64,000 bases of DNA from Niallia alba. GTDB lineage: Bacteria; Bacillota; Bacilli; Bacillales; Cytobacillaceae. The position numbers were made by a program, and so were the translations under genes. Every line of letters begins with the position of its first letter. The first letter of the stretch is position 1. The notes under the pieces were generated by a model. That model was not told the origin of the DNA and did not search any database. It saw only the letters and a program-made list of their open reading frames with translations. Of the stretch, positions 9,431-17,132 are shown one piece after another. The stretch spans positions 1,094,001-1,158,000 of the forward strand of contig NZ_JABBPK010000001.1 of NCBI RefSeq assembly GCF_012933555.1. The letters run 5' to 3'.

Positions 9431-9461
9431 AAAGCTCCAAGGAGTGATTCCTTGGAGCTTT
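9431..9461. terminator. Long hairpin at the 3' end of the DinB gene
   Basis: Perfect 13-bp arms (AAAGCTCCAAGGA and its complement) around a 5-base loop, ten bases beyond the minus-strand stop codon. The T-run is short on either strand, so termination efficiency is uncertain. Confidence 0.65.
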
Positions 9462-9470
9462 ATTAGTAAC

Positions 9471-9944
9471 TTATGTTTGGTTTGGGACTTTGATCGATTT
9501 GATCATTTGTCGTATTGATCCGAGATGGTAGGCAGAGTGAGCGAGCGCCCCCAACAAACCATTCGATGTCTGTTCATCTAAAGAGTCAAGTGAATCAATC
9601 CTTTTTAACAGTATTGTGTATTCTTGTTGAAGTTCGTCAGTAAATTGAGCCCATGTGATTTTATCAACGGTTGTGATTTTCCATGATGCTCCCCAGTCCT
9701 TACTGGGTTCTTCCCCATTTAAGTAGGAATTCGCAACCCATAAATAATAGCGGGTATGATCTGTTTGTGCGGCGATTGTTGTACCATTGATAGGTATTGA
9801 AGCATCTTCTGCCGATATCTTTTCAAGTGTTCCGAATAAACCACTACCAGGTTTCGCTTCTGTGTACCAGCTTGCGTTTTCTTTAGGCCCATCATATGTT
9901 TCTTTCAACAATGTTCTAACAGCTACCAACATCGGATTGTCCAT
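9471..9944 (-). CDS. DinB-superfamily protein
   Basis: 157 aa, ATG at 9944 with AGGAGGT eight bases upstream. The fold is a four-helix DinB/YfiT-type bundle. The three histidines that bind the metal in this superfamily are present: TDHTRYYL near residue 54 and AHSAYHLGSIRQM near 133-137. Members include thiol S-transferases and damage-induced proteins; the specific reaction cannot be read. It is divergent from the CGNR regulator at 10064, and the shared 120-bp gap holds two matched inverted repeats, so that regulator probably controls it. Confidence 0.85.
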   Translation of the reverse strand: MDNPMLVAVRTLLKETYDGPKENASWYTEAKPGSGLFGTLEKISAEDASIPINGTTIAAQTDHTRYYLWVANSYLNGEEPSKDWGASWKITTVDKITWAQFTDELQQEYTILLKRIDSLDSLDEQTSNGLLGALAHSAYHLGSIRQMIKSIKVPNQT

Positions 9945-9967
9945 CTTAGTACCTCCTGAATTAGTGT

Positions 9968-9997
9968 TTAACCATCAAAACTGCTTTTGATGGTTAA
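9968..9997. promoter_or_regulatory. Operator-like inverted repeat 1 (DinB/CGNR divergent region)
   Basis: TTAACCATCA-N10-TGATGGTTAA; the symmetry actually extends to perfect 14-bp arms (9967-9980 and 9985-9998). It lies just upstream of the DinB gene. Same half-site and same 10-base gap as the repeat at 10016-10045. Confidence 0.7.
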
Positions 9998-10015
9998 ATT
10001 ATAACTGAGTTGATT

Positions 10016-10045
10016 ATAACCGTCAATATGCATTATGATGGTTAT
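10016..10045. promoter_or_regulatory. Operator-like inverted repeat 2 (DinB/CGNR divergent region)
   Basis: ATAACCGTCA-N10-TGATGGTTAT, one half-site base different from site 1. It sits directly before the ribosome site (AAAGGAG) of the CGNR gene, where a bound protein would block transcription. Confidence 0.7.
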
Positions 10046-10063
10046 AGTAAAGGAGCTTTGATT

Positions 10064-10669
10064 ATGTCGGAAATGAACGCTTATATGATGGTCGGAGAAC
10101 GTTTGTGTATGGATTTTATCAATACTGTTAGTTGGCGAGAAAGTACGGAGAAAAGGCGGGATTGGTTTACTAGTTACGCCAAATTGGTCGACTGGTGCAT
10201 CCATGCTGAAGTCTTGACCGAACAACAAGCTAAAGCCCTTCTTTTAAAGGCGCAGGAGAAACAGTCTGAAGCTGGAGAAGTTCTAAAACAGTCTATCGAA
10301 ATGCGGGAGGTCATGTATCGAATCTTCAAGTCCATTTCAAAGGGGACATCGCCACATCCGCTAGACCTAAAAAGTTTCAATGATTTTGTAAGCCACTTCT
10401 ATCAAACTTTGCTTGTAATCCAAGAAAAGGATCATTACACGTTGAAGTTCATGTATAACGAGGAAAACTTGGACACTATGCTCCCTCCAATTTTACAATC
10501 TGCTGTTGATTTACTCGTTTCTAAAAACGACCTGGAACGAGTCAAACAATGTGAGGGAGACTCTTGTGGATGGTTATTCTTTGATACGAGTCGGAACCGG
10601 AGCCGACGTTGGTGTTCAATGGCCGATTGCGGTAACCGAGCTAAAGCACGGCGGTTTTACCAAAAATAA
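10064..10669 (+). CDS. ABATE/CGNR zinc-finger transcriptional regulator
   Basis: 201 aa from ATG 10064 (AAAGGAG upstream); the frame also opens at 10010 but that start would lie inside the operator. The N-terminal ABATE domain begins with GERLCMDFINTV. The C-terminal CGNR zinc finger carries four cysteines in CEGDSCGWLFFD and RRWCSMADCGNRAKARR, including the family-defining CGNR motif. Members are predicted ligand-binding stress-related transcription regulators. The paired inverted repeats in the divergent promoter suggest autoregulation together with the DinB gene. Confidence 0.9.
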   Translation: MSEMNAYMMVGERLCMDFINTVSWRESTEKRRDWFTSYAKLVDWCIHAEVLTEQQAKALLLKAQEKQSEAGEVLKQSIEMREVMYRIFKSISKGTSPHPLDLKSFNDFVSHFYQTLLVIQEKDHYTLKFMYNEENLDTMLPPILQSAVDLLVSKNDLERVKQCEGDSCGWLFFDTSRNRSRRWCSMADCGNRAKARRFYQK

Positions 10670-10758
10670 AAGTGATTAGATACTGTTTTTGTGGATTGTA
10701 TACCTACTAAATTATATCGTACCACTACCGTAAAGAAGGATAATATTTAATTTTTGAA

Positions 10759-10797
10759 AAAAGCTGTTGATTATTCAAAATCAGCAGCTTTTGTTTT
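10759..10797 (+). terminator. Terminator downstream of the CGNR gene
   Basis: AAAGCTGTTGATT pairs with AATCAGCAGCTTT (one mismatch) and is followed by TTGTTTTT. Confidence 0.75.
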
Positions 10798-10938
10798 TAA
10801 AAGGGATATTCAACAATATTTTATAAAATTTTCTAACTGTATTACCATCAAGATAACCAGACTTTGTATCACTTTATCTCCAACTTTATTCGGACTTTCG
10901 GTACCAAAATTAAAGGATTCGTTTGGTTGAATAAAGGG

Positions 10939-10972
10939 AGCAGGTACCCATATTGTTAGGTATCTGCTTTTT
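10939..10972 (+). terminator. Terminator-like hairpin in the gap before the HGPY gene
   Basis: AGCAGGTAC and GTATCTGCT (one G-T pair) flank a 12-base loop, followed by TTTTT. It has no obvious upstream gene of its own within 250 bp. Confidence 0.5.
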
Positions 10973-11010
10973 CATTGAGTGTATTTAAATTCTTTAACGA
11001 GTTATCTCCG

Positions 11011-11325
11011 TCAGTATCCTGGATAATAAGGAGTTGTATATGGATACGGATACGGGGATGGATAAGGATACGAATATGGGTAAGGAGCAGGTACTGGGTA
11101 CGGAGCTGGTGTTGCCGCTGCGCCAAGAGCTAATCCTGTAAGAGTACCTAATGCAAATCCTCCTCCTGGATAATATCCACCTTGATGATGCCAGTTTCCA
11201 CCGTGTCCCCAATTTGGATTTCCGCCGCCATGTTGGTGCCAATTAGCGTTACCACCATGGCCTCCTGATGCATGACCGCCACCGCCATGATGTGATCTCA
11301 TACCTGTTTGATTAAAATTCACCAT
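11011..11325 (-). CDS. His/Gly-rich, Pro-Tyr-rich small protein, copy 1
   Basis: 104 aa of strongly biased composition: an N-terminal half rich in Gly, His, Asn and Trp (HHGGGGH, NWHQHGGG), a short hydrophobic segment FALGTLTGLALGAAA, and a C-terminal run of PYP/YPY repeats. There is no classical signal peptide. A strong AAAGGAAAGGGG ribosome site lies upstream; ATG 11325 or the next GTG codon may be the true start, the latter aligning with the ATG of copy 2. Such composition is seen in coat-type or surface proteins and metal-binding peptides, but I do not recognise the family. A paralogue with about 90% identity is at 29341-29652. Confidence 0.65.
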   Translation of the reverse strand: MVNFNQTGMRSHHGGGGHASGGHGGNANWHQHGGGNPNWGHGGNWHHQGGYYPGGGFALGTLTGLALGAAATPAPYPVPAPYPYSYPYPSPYPYPYTTPYYPGY

Positions 11326-11454
11326 TGTTTTTTTGGAGCCCCTTTCCTTTAAAATCTCTATATCATATGCCTATACTTTCCAAATGGATATAACATAGTT
11401 GATAAAAAAAACGCATTTAGGGAATAGGATGTTTTCCAAGTAGTATTTCAAAGT

Positions 11455-11507
11455 CGGTGGCACCGTAAAAAGACAGTTGTTTATTTATGGTGCCTGGTAC
11501 CATTTTT
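11455..11507. repeat. GGTGTCAGGCACC-type palindromic repeat, copy B
   Basis: GGTGGCACCGTAAAAAGACA and the matching right half ending TGGTGCCTGGTACCA, followed by a T run. It separates the HGPY gene region from a gene remnant whose similarity to the GH43 tail begins immediately after the repeat. Confidence 0.8.
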
Positions 11508-11949
11508 TCAAGATATGATTAAGCTTCTTCATAACGATAAAAACGAGAAATTGCCTACTGTAAAAAATGTTGATAAAGAGGCAACAGATGAAATTTATAT
11601 GTCGCCTACCGTGAAGGTACTTAAATCGGAGGAAGATGCATGGAACTATGCTGGTGAAGAAGGAATTGCAAAACACAGTATTATGTCAGGGGAGATTGAT
11701 TATCTAGAACCTCACGGAAAGGGAAAATCCTTTTACAACATAGGAATTATCAAGCCAGGGCAAACGATGACTATTAACTTAGGTTATTTTGTAGATGAAG
11801 ATAAAATGGATTCCATTTTTCTAGATGCTTTTCACTACACTGGCTCAGGTGAAACAGAAGAAGAACTTGAGATAGTTCAGTTTTTTTATTTTAATTTGAT
11901 TTTAAAAAATCACATATTTTTCCGCATTCGACTTTTAAATATCGGTTAA
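11508..11949 (+). pseudogene. 3' remnant of a multidomain exoenzyme gene
   Basis: The frame reads FQDMIKLLHNDKNEKLP directly after the palindrome, matching FLRDMIKLINNDKNKELP in the C-terminal helical region of the GH43 protein. About 100 residues of unknown domain follow, ending in a low-complexity hydrophobic tail that looks out of frame. There is no ribosome site at the first ATG (11515), so this is best read as the 3' end of a gene related in its tail to the GH43 enzyme, whose 5' part has been lost at the palindromic repeat. Confidence 0.6.
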
Positions 11950-12049
11950 ATCTTATAAAACCTAGCTATATGTTGTAACTCATGCTCTTTTTCACTTTTA
12001 GTTTGAATATAACAGAAAATAGAAGTCCTCCTTCCAATTGTAACATTCT

Positions 12050-12069
12050 GTTCATCTTTCATTCACAGA
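12050..12069 (+). promoter_or_regulatory. Candidate HssR direct repeat upstream of the efflux operon
   Basis: GTTCATCTT-N2-ATTCACAGA resembles the staphylococcal HssR direct repeat (GTTCATATT-N2-GTTCATATT) in the first unit and keeps TTCA in register with an 11-bp period in the second. It lies about 45 bp before the hrtB start codon. Confidence 0.35.
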
Positions 12070-12114
12070 ACGAATTTAAAATAAAGTTGTTAATAAGAGA
12101 TGGGAGGAAAGAAA

Positions 12115-13152
12115 ATGAACATTGCATGGAAAGAATTAAAGAAAAATAAATCAAGGTTTTACATTTTAGGATCAATTGTACTCTTAATTAGCCTTTTAAC
12201 ATTTATTATATCAGGATTAGCAAATGGGTTATCTCAAGATAATGCATCATTAATAAAGCATTTACCAAATGGTGAATTTTATATGACGAAAGATGCAAAT
12301 CAAACATACAACCTTTCAAAAATCAATCATACTACTCAGGAAAAACTGTTAAATACAGAAAAAGATGCACTAGCTCTATCCATTCAAATGGGATTTCTAA
12401 ACGATGTGGATGGAAAACAGCGAAGTGTTTCATTTGTTACAGCTACTGATTCGAAGTTTTTTCCAGATGTTAGTGCAGGAGAGATTATTTTAGACAGTTC
12501 TATGAAAGAAAAAGGGATACAAGTTGGAGATAAATTAACGAATAATCAATATAGTGGGGAGTTTATTGTAAAAGGATTTGTGGAGCAAAGTAAATATAGT
12601 CATGCCCCAGTTGCCTTTATAAATATCAAAGACTATGAAGAGATATATAAATTAGCCGAGATGCAATTAATATACATGCCAGAGAAGGTTATTTCACAAG
12701 ATGAAACGAATGATTTACAATCATTCTCAAATAAAGAATTTCTCAATACTATTTCTAGTTATAAAGCAGAACAATTAACTTTGAATATGATTATTTGGTT
12801 TTTAGTGGTAATCAGTGGTATGCTCTTTGCTATCTTCTTCTATATGATGAATGTACAAAAAATAGGATTGTTTGGAATTCTGAAAGCTATAGGTGTTAAA
12901 ACAAGTAGCCTATTTTATATGATGTGGACACAAATGAGCTTTATTACTGTTGTTGCGTTGGTAATATCTATTAGTATTAGCCATCTATTAAATGTTTTTG
13001 CACCAAAAGGAATGCCATATTATTTATCTATGGAAACCACAGTGGTTTTGTCAATCATGTTTCTCTTTATAGGGTTTATTGGAGCTACACTCTCTGGTAT
13101 TCAAATCAAAAAAGTAGAACCACTACAAGCAATACAAAGAGGAGAAGGGTAA
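12115..13152 (+). CDS. hrtB: HrtB-like haem efflux ABC permease
   Basis: 345 aa from ATG 12115 (GGGAGG upstream; the ATG at 12100 overlaps the ribosome site). FtsX/MacB-type topology: one N-terminal helix (about 20-40), a roughly 180-residue extracellular domain, then three C-terminal helices (about 220-335). The N-terminal ISGLANGLSQDN region resembles HrtB ISGLAQGL. Followed two bases later by its ATPase and then by an HssRS-type two-component pair, the classical haem-tolerance arrangement in Firmicutes. HrtAB removes toxic haem from the membrane. Identification rests on size, order and partner similarity; another amphiphile substrate remains possible. Confidence 0.75.
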   Translation: MNIAWKELKKNKSRFYILGSIVLLISLLTFIISGLANGLSQDNASLIKHLPNGEFYMTKDANQTYNLSKINHTTQEKLLNTEKDALALSIQMGFLNDVDGKQRSVSFVTATDSKFFPDVSAGEIILDSSMKEKGIQVGDKLTNNQYSGEFIVKGFVEQSKYSHAPVAFINIKDYEEIYKLAEMQLIYMPEKVISQDETNDLQSFSNKEFLNTISSYKAEQLTLNMIIWFLVVISGMLFAIFFYMMNVQKIGLFGILKAIGVKTSSLFYMMWTQMSFITVVALVISISISHLLNVFAPKGMPYYLSMETTVVLSIMFLFIGFIGATLSGIQIKKVEPLQAIQRGEG

Positions 13153-13153
13153 T

Positions 13154-13840
13154 ATGTCCATACTAAAATTAGCTAATATAAAAAAGACCTTTATAAATGG
13201 GGAAGTAAAAGAACAAATTTTAAAAGGGATTAATCTTTCTCTTAGGGAAGGAGAAGTTACTGCGTTAAGAGGTGCTTCCGGTTCTGGAAAAAGTACCTTG
13301 TTAACGATTGCTGCTGGACTTCAACCTGCTACGAGTGGCCAAATCTTGTTTGAAGAGCAAAATATCGCTAATATGAGTTCAGAACAAGTTAGAAAAATAA
13401 GAGCAAGCAAGTTTGGATTTATCTTTCAATTTTCTCATCTTATTCCTTTTTTAACTGTAGAAGAGCAGCTAATGCTCATGTTGGAAGTGTCAAAATCAAA
13501 ACTTACAAAACAACAGAGGAAAACGGAAGTAAACAGATTATTAAACTTAGTGGAAATGGAACATAGGAGAAATACCTATCCACCTTCCTTATCAGGTGGA
13601 GAAAAACAACGTATTGCTATTGCACGAGCAATCGTCCATAAGCCTAAGGTTCTCTTTGCAGATGAACCAACAGCAAGTTTAGACTCAAAAAAATCTAAAG
13701 ATATTATGAAAATTATTCGGGAAATAACAAAAACATTAAACATTACTACTTTACTCGTTACACACGATGAAGATATGCTTCTATTTGCAGATCAAGTTAT
13801 AGAAATGAGTGATGGGCAAATCTTACAAGAAGAAAGATGA
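13154..13840 (+). CDS. hrtA: HrtA-like ABC transporter ATPase
   Basis: 228 aa with all ATPase motifs: Walker A GASGSGKS, Q-loop FQFSHLIPF, signature LSGGEKQR, Walker B VLFADEP, H-loop VTHDED. It belongs to the MacB/LolD-like subfamily that pairs with FtsX-type permeases. Its start follows the hrtB stop directly and is translationally coupled. It powers the permease encoded upstream. Confidence 0.8.
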   Translation: MSILKLANIKKTFINGEVKEQILKGINLSLREGEVTALRGASGSGKSTLLTIAAGLQPATSGQILFEEQNIANMSSEQVRKIRASKFGFIFQFSHLIPFLTVEEQLMLMLEVSKSKLTKQQRKTEVNRLLNLVEMEHRRNTYPPSLSGGEKQRIAIARAIVHKPKVLFADEPTASLDSKKSKDIMKIIREITKTLNITTLLVTHDEDMLLFADQVIEMSDGQILQEER

Positions 13841-13860
13841 TAACTAATTAAATAATGATA

Positions 13861-13917
13861 TAGTAGACCTAAGTTTAGTAGACCTAAGTGTTTAACTTTA
13901 GGTTTACTTGTATTTTT
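13861..13917. repeat. Tandem 15-bp repeat and hairpin between hrtA and hssR
   Basis: TAGTAGACCTAAGTT is followed at once by TAGTAGACCTAAGTG. The second copy also pairs with CTTTAGGT downstream, ahead of a TATTTTTT run. It could be a weak attenuator or terminator separating the transporter from the sensor genes. Confidence 0.45.
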
Positions 13918-13986
13918 TGCGATTTGTATAAATGGCTAGGAAAAGACAAAAGACTAAATAACCTAAGATTCAAGGAGATATATGGT

Positions 13987-14667
13987 ATGCCTAATATTTT
14001 AATTGTTGATGATGACATAAATATTTTAAAACTTGTAGAAATTCACTTATCCCAGCAAGGATATGTCGTGCTATTAGCCAAAGATGGTATGGAAGCACTT
14101 AAAATCCTTCAAAAACACCAGTGTCAACTAGCGGTTGTGGATATAATGATGCCTTATCTGGATGGATATGAACTCACAAAAGAAATAAGGAAAAAATATG
14201 ATATTCCTGTCATCATGTTAACTGCTAAAAATCAATTGGAAGATAAAGAGCAAGGTTTTCAAGCAGGAACGGATGATTATCTTGTTAAGCCTTTTGAACC
14301 AAGGGAATTAGCTTTTCGTATAAGAGCGTTGTTGAGAAGATATGATAAGCAACAAGATGATAGTATTATTCAGATTGGAAATACGATGATTAATAAGAAA
14401 AGTTATATGGTTCAAATAGGAGATCGGACTATTATCTTGCCTTTAAAGGAATTTGAACTTTTATATTTTTTATTTACGAATCCAATGCAAGTTCTATCTA
14501 GGAATCATTTAATAGAACAGGTTTGGGGAGTAGAATATGAAGGGGATGAACGAACAGTAGATGTTCATATCAAAAGATTGAGGGAAAGATTCTCTAATCT
14601 AACAGATGATTTTCAGATTAAAACAGTTCGTGGAGTTGGATATTTATTGGAGGCAAGGCGTGGATGA
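13987..14667 (+). CDS. hssR: HssR-like OmpR-family response regulator
   Basis: 226 aa from ATG 13987, nine bases after AAGGAG; the longer frame from 13888 has no such site. Receiver domain 1-115 with acidic pair IVDDD, phospho-Asp in VVDIMMPYLDGYE, and Lys in DDYLVKPFEP. Winged-helix DNA-binding domain at about 130-225. The motifs LPLKEFELL and YEGDERTVDVHIKRLR match staphylococcal HssR closely. It should activate hrtBA when haem is sensed by the kinase that overlaps its 3' end. Confidence 0.75.
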   Translation: MPNILIVDDDINILKLVEIHLSQQGYVVLLAKDGMEALKILQKHQCQLAVVDIMMPYLDGYELTKEIRKKYDIPVIMLTAKNQLEDKEQGFQAGTDDYLVKPFEPRELAFRIRALLRRYDKQQDDSIIQIGNTMINKKSYMVQIGDRTIILPLKEFELLYFLFTNPMQVLSRNHLIEQVWGVEYEGDERTVDVHIKRLRERFSNLTDDFQIKTVRGVGYLLEARRG

Positions 14668-16043
14668 GATCACTTTATGTCAAATTTGTTGTTATCACTA
14701 TTGGTATAATGCTTTTCAGTAGTGTTATTGCCTTTATTTTATCTAATGTCTATTATCATCAGAAATTAAAGCCTGTTAACGATCAAAAAAACACCAAGAT
14801 TGCCGAATCGATTGCTTCCTTTATAGACAATAATCCAAATATGGTACTTAACGATTACTTAGAGAATATCTCGGATGTCGGATATCAAGTCTACCTTGTT
14901 GATAGAAATGGCACAGAAACTTATTATGGGGCTTCCTTTAGAGATAAAACTCTTTCTGCTATATCAATAGAATCTGTGCTAAGCGGAGATATTTATCATG
15001 GGATGCTTAATTTTCCAAACAAAACGTTTGTAACTGGATTTTTTGCAAATGAGTTAAAAAATACTATTGGGGTTCCACTTAAATTTAAAGATAAAGATTA
15101 TGCTTTATTTATAAGGCCAGATATAAAACTACTTTTTAATGAAATGCACTTTTTGTTTGCATGGATATTAATACTTTCCATTACTTTGAGTATTGTTTTG
15201 GTAGTATTCAGTACCAAGTATTTAATAAAGCCGATTGCAAAGCTAACTCACGCAACCAAATTATTAGCAAGTGGACAATTCCATGTGGATCTACCCGTGA
15301 CTCGGAAAGATGAATTAGGACAATTAACTGCTAGCTTTTTGAGTATGGCGAAAAAGTTAGAACAAATGGAAGATGTAAGAAGAGAATTTATTTCAAATAT
15401 ATCACACGATATTCAATCACCATTGTCCAACATTAAAGGATATACAAATTTATTGGAAAGTAAGTCATTATCTGATAATGTCAGAAATAAGTATATCTCT
15501 ATTATTAATGGTGAAATTAAACGATTATCTATTTTAACCAAACAATTATTGTTACTGGCATCATTGGATAGAGATGAAAATATACTGAAGAAAAAGAATT
15601 TCAATTTAGGAAGTCAACTAAGAGAATTAGTATCTCACTACCAATGGTTAATTAATGAAAAGGAAATAATGCTTAGTTACTCTATTCCGGATATAGAAAT
15701 TTGTGGCGATCCCTCCTTGTTAAATAATGTATGGGACAATTTGTTGTCAAATGCTATTAAATATAATAAACAAAATGGTAGCATAGACATATCAGTTACA
15801 GAGAAAGATGAAGTAATTACTGTTACATTTGAAGATACTGGGATAGGAATGAGGCAAAAGGAATTAAAAAGAATTTTCGACCGATTTTACAGAGCAGATA
15901 AGGCTCGGATAAGAACAGTTGCAGGAACAGGTTTAGGCTTAGCTATTGTTGAGAATATAGTGAAACTACATGGCGGACACGTGACGGTCAAAAGTAAAGA
16001 AGGAGAAGGATCCATCTTTATTGTAAGAATACCGTTGCTATGA
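14664..16043 (+). CDS. hssS: HssS-like membrane histidine kinase
   Basis: 459 aa, start ATG overlapping the hssR stop (ATGA). Two membrane helices (about 8-28 and 163-185) enclose an extracytoplasmic sensor of about 135 residues. They are followed by a HAMP domain, a HisKA domain with phospho-acceptor in FISNISHDIQSPLSN, and an HATPase domain with N box NLLSNAIKYN, G1 DTGIGM and G2 GTGLGLAI. The length matches HssS (about 457 aa). The position directly after hssR and hrtBA supports haem sensing. Confidence 0.75.
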   Translation: MRSLYVKFVVITIGIMLFSSVIAFILSNVYYHQKLKPVNDQKNTKIAESIASFIDNNPNMVLNDYLENISDVGYQVYLVDRNGTETYYGASFRDKTLSAISIESVLSGDIYHGMLNFPNKTFVTGFFANELKNTIGVPLKFKDKDYALFIRPDIKLLFNEMHFLFAWILILSITLSIVLVVFSTKYLIKPIAKLTHATKLLASGQFHVDLPVTRKDELGQLTASFLSMAKKLEQMEDVRREFISNISHDIQSPLSNIKGYTNLLESKSLSDNVRNKYISIINGEIKRLSILTKQLLLLASLDRDENILKKKNFNLGSQLRELVSHYQWLINEKEIMLSYSIPDIEICGDPSLLNNVWDNLLSNAIKYNKQNGSIDISVTEKDEVITVTFEDTGIGMRQKELKRIFDRFYRADKARIRTVAGTGLGLAIVENIVKLHGGHVTVKSKEGEGSIFIVRIPLL

Positions 16044-16144
16044 TAGAAATTTAGTGTATTAATCCAATAGGATTAATATTCTATTTGGAAAATTTGTGAA
16101 GAATTAAACTTAACTAACCGGGGCTTACGTTTTTAATACGCATG

Positions 16145-16181
16145 AACGTCTAATTTCATGATATAAAAATTAGACGTTTTC
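16145..16181 (+). terminator. Terminator of the hrtBA-hssRS operon
   Basis: Perfect 12-bp arms AACGTCTAATTT and AAATTAGACGTT with a 10-base loop, followed by TTCTTT. Confidence 0.8.
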
Positions 16182-16209
16182 TTTATTAATGGGGGGACTA
16201 TACGACTAA

Positions 16210-16562
16210 AACTACTTTTTCAGTGTCTTTCAGCTTGGAGGGGGGAAGGCTAGAGAAGTAAGCAGGGAAAAAACACTTAATTCTTACAATAAATATTTTG
16301 ATCAATTTACCAGAAATGTCGATTCACTTAGAAGTTTTGAAATTGGTGTTCTTAAAGATTTATTATTTATAGGTGTAATAGATCAAGCATTTAAATCTAT
16401 AAAAAATCCAACTGTTGCAAACATCACAAAGTTTTAAAAAAAAATTTAAAAAGTATACCGGGTGTTTCAGTAATTGTCTCGATGGTTCAATATTTAAATT
16501 TATCAACCAAAACGATGTATTCATATGAAGATATTCCTGGTTCGGAAAAACGTTGGAAATAA
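16210..16562 (+). pseudogene. Small unrecognised gene remnant with frameshift at an A-run
   Basis: From 16210 a frame without an ATG, GTG or TTG start reads a plausible protein segment (SREKTLNSYNKYFDQF then SFEIGVLKDLLFIGV) to a stop at 16435. Just after a run of nine A, a second frame continues in the same style (SIPGVSVIVSMVQYLNL, SYEDIPGSEKRWK) to 16562. This is best explained as one short gene that lost its 5' end and suffered a frameshift. The family is not recognised. Confidence 0.45.
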
Positions 16563-16584
16563 TAACTATGAGGAAATGTGTACT

Positions 16585-16773
16585 ATGAAAAATAAACAAA
16601 GTGTACTGTCGATTTCTTTAATAATTATCAGTATTATTGTCTTATTCTATTCGATAATAGAAATTTATCAAAAAATAACAATTAGTAATTTTCCAAGGGT
16701 TTCTACCATTATTTTATTTTTATATGCAACAATTACTCTATCGATACTATTATTCAAAAAGAAAAAAAATTAA
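16585..16773 (+). CDS. Small two-helix membrane protein, unknown function
   Basis: 62 aa from ATG 16585 (M-K-N-K-Q). Hydrophobic helices at about 6-27 and 38-56 are linked by a short polar loop (EIYQKITISNFPR), with a KKKKN tail. GAGG upstream is a modest ribosome site; the frame also opens at 16525 with less convincing residues. It directly follows the frameshifted remnant and may have been its operon partner, for example a small immunity-type or holin-like membrane protein, but nothing in the sequence proves a function. Confidence 0.45.
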   Translation: MKNKQSVLSISLIIISIIVLFYSIIEIYQKITISNFPRVSTIILFLYATITLSILLFKKKKN

Positions 16774-16796
16774 CTATTTAATGACAGTTTGTAGAT

Positions 16797-16834
16797 AAAA
16801 GGGGATCAGAATGTTTTTATTTTGGTCTCCTTTT
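16797..16834 (+). terminator. Terminator after the small membrane gene
   Basis: AAAAGGGGATCA pairs with TGGTCTCCTTTT through two G-T pairs; the stem ends in TTTT. Confidence 0.65.
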
Positions 16835-17063
16835 GTAATTCCGGATTTCTTATTTATTATTTAATTGTATCTTGATCTATTCTTTTCATTCTTCTTAGGC
16901 CATTTCTGAATTACCTAAATCCGTTTTTTCATTTCTTCAAGTTTATGGATGCAAAAACACGTTGAATCGTTCCTTTTCGCTTGGCGGAGTATAAATTAAT
17001 CGTTGTTCAGCAATCGAGAATGAAAAATACTCCATAAATTATCTTAAATAATTAATCTTTTTA

Positions 17064-17093
17064 ATTGAGAACTGTTATCATTTGCTGTATATT
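17064..17093 (+). promoter_or_regulatory. Sigma-A promoter overlapped by a Fur-like box
   Basis: TTGAGA (17065) and TATATT (17088) are 17 bp apart. TGAGAACTGTTATCA (17066-17080) matches 11 of 14 defined positions of the 7-1-7 Fur consensus TGATAAT-N-ATTATCA and covers the -35 element, as expected for iron repression of the following reductase. Confidence 0.6.
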
Positions 17094-17132
17094 AGATAGT
17101 ACGATACAAATAATGGAGTAAGGAGAATATAC

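Noticed and set aside
10994-11242. Overlapping minus-strand frame rich in Trp/Arg within the HGPY gene, also kept in copy 2 (29309-29572)
   Set aside because: It is a shifted reading of the same Gly/His/Tyr codons; persistence in both copies follows from their recent duplication. No ribosome site fits.
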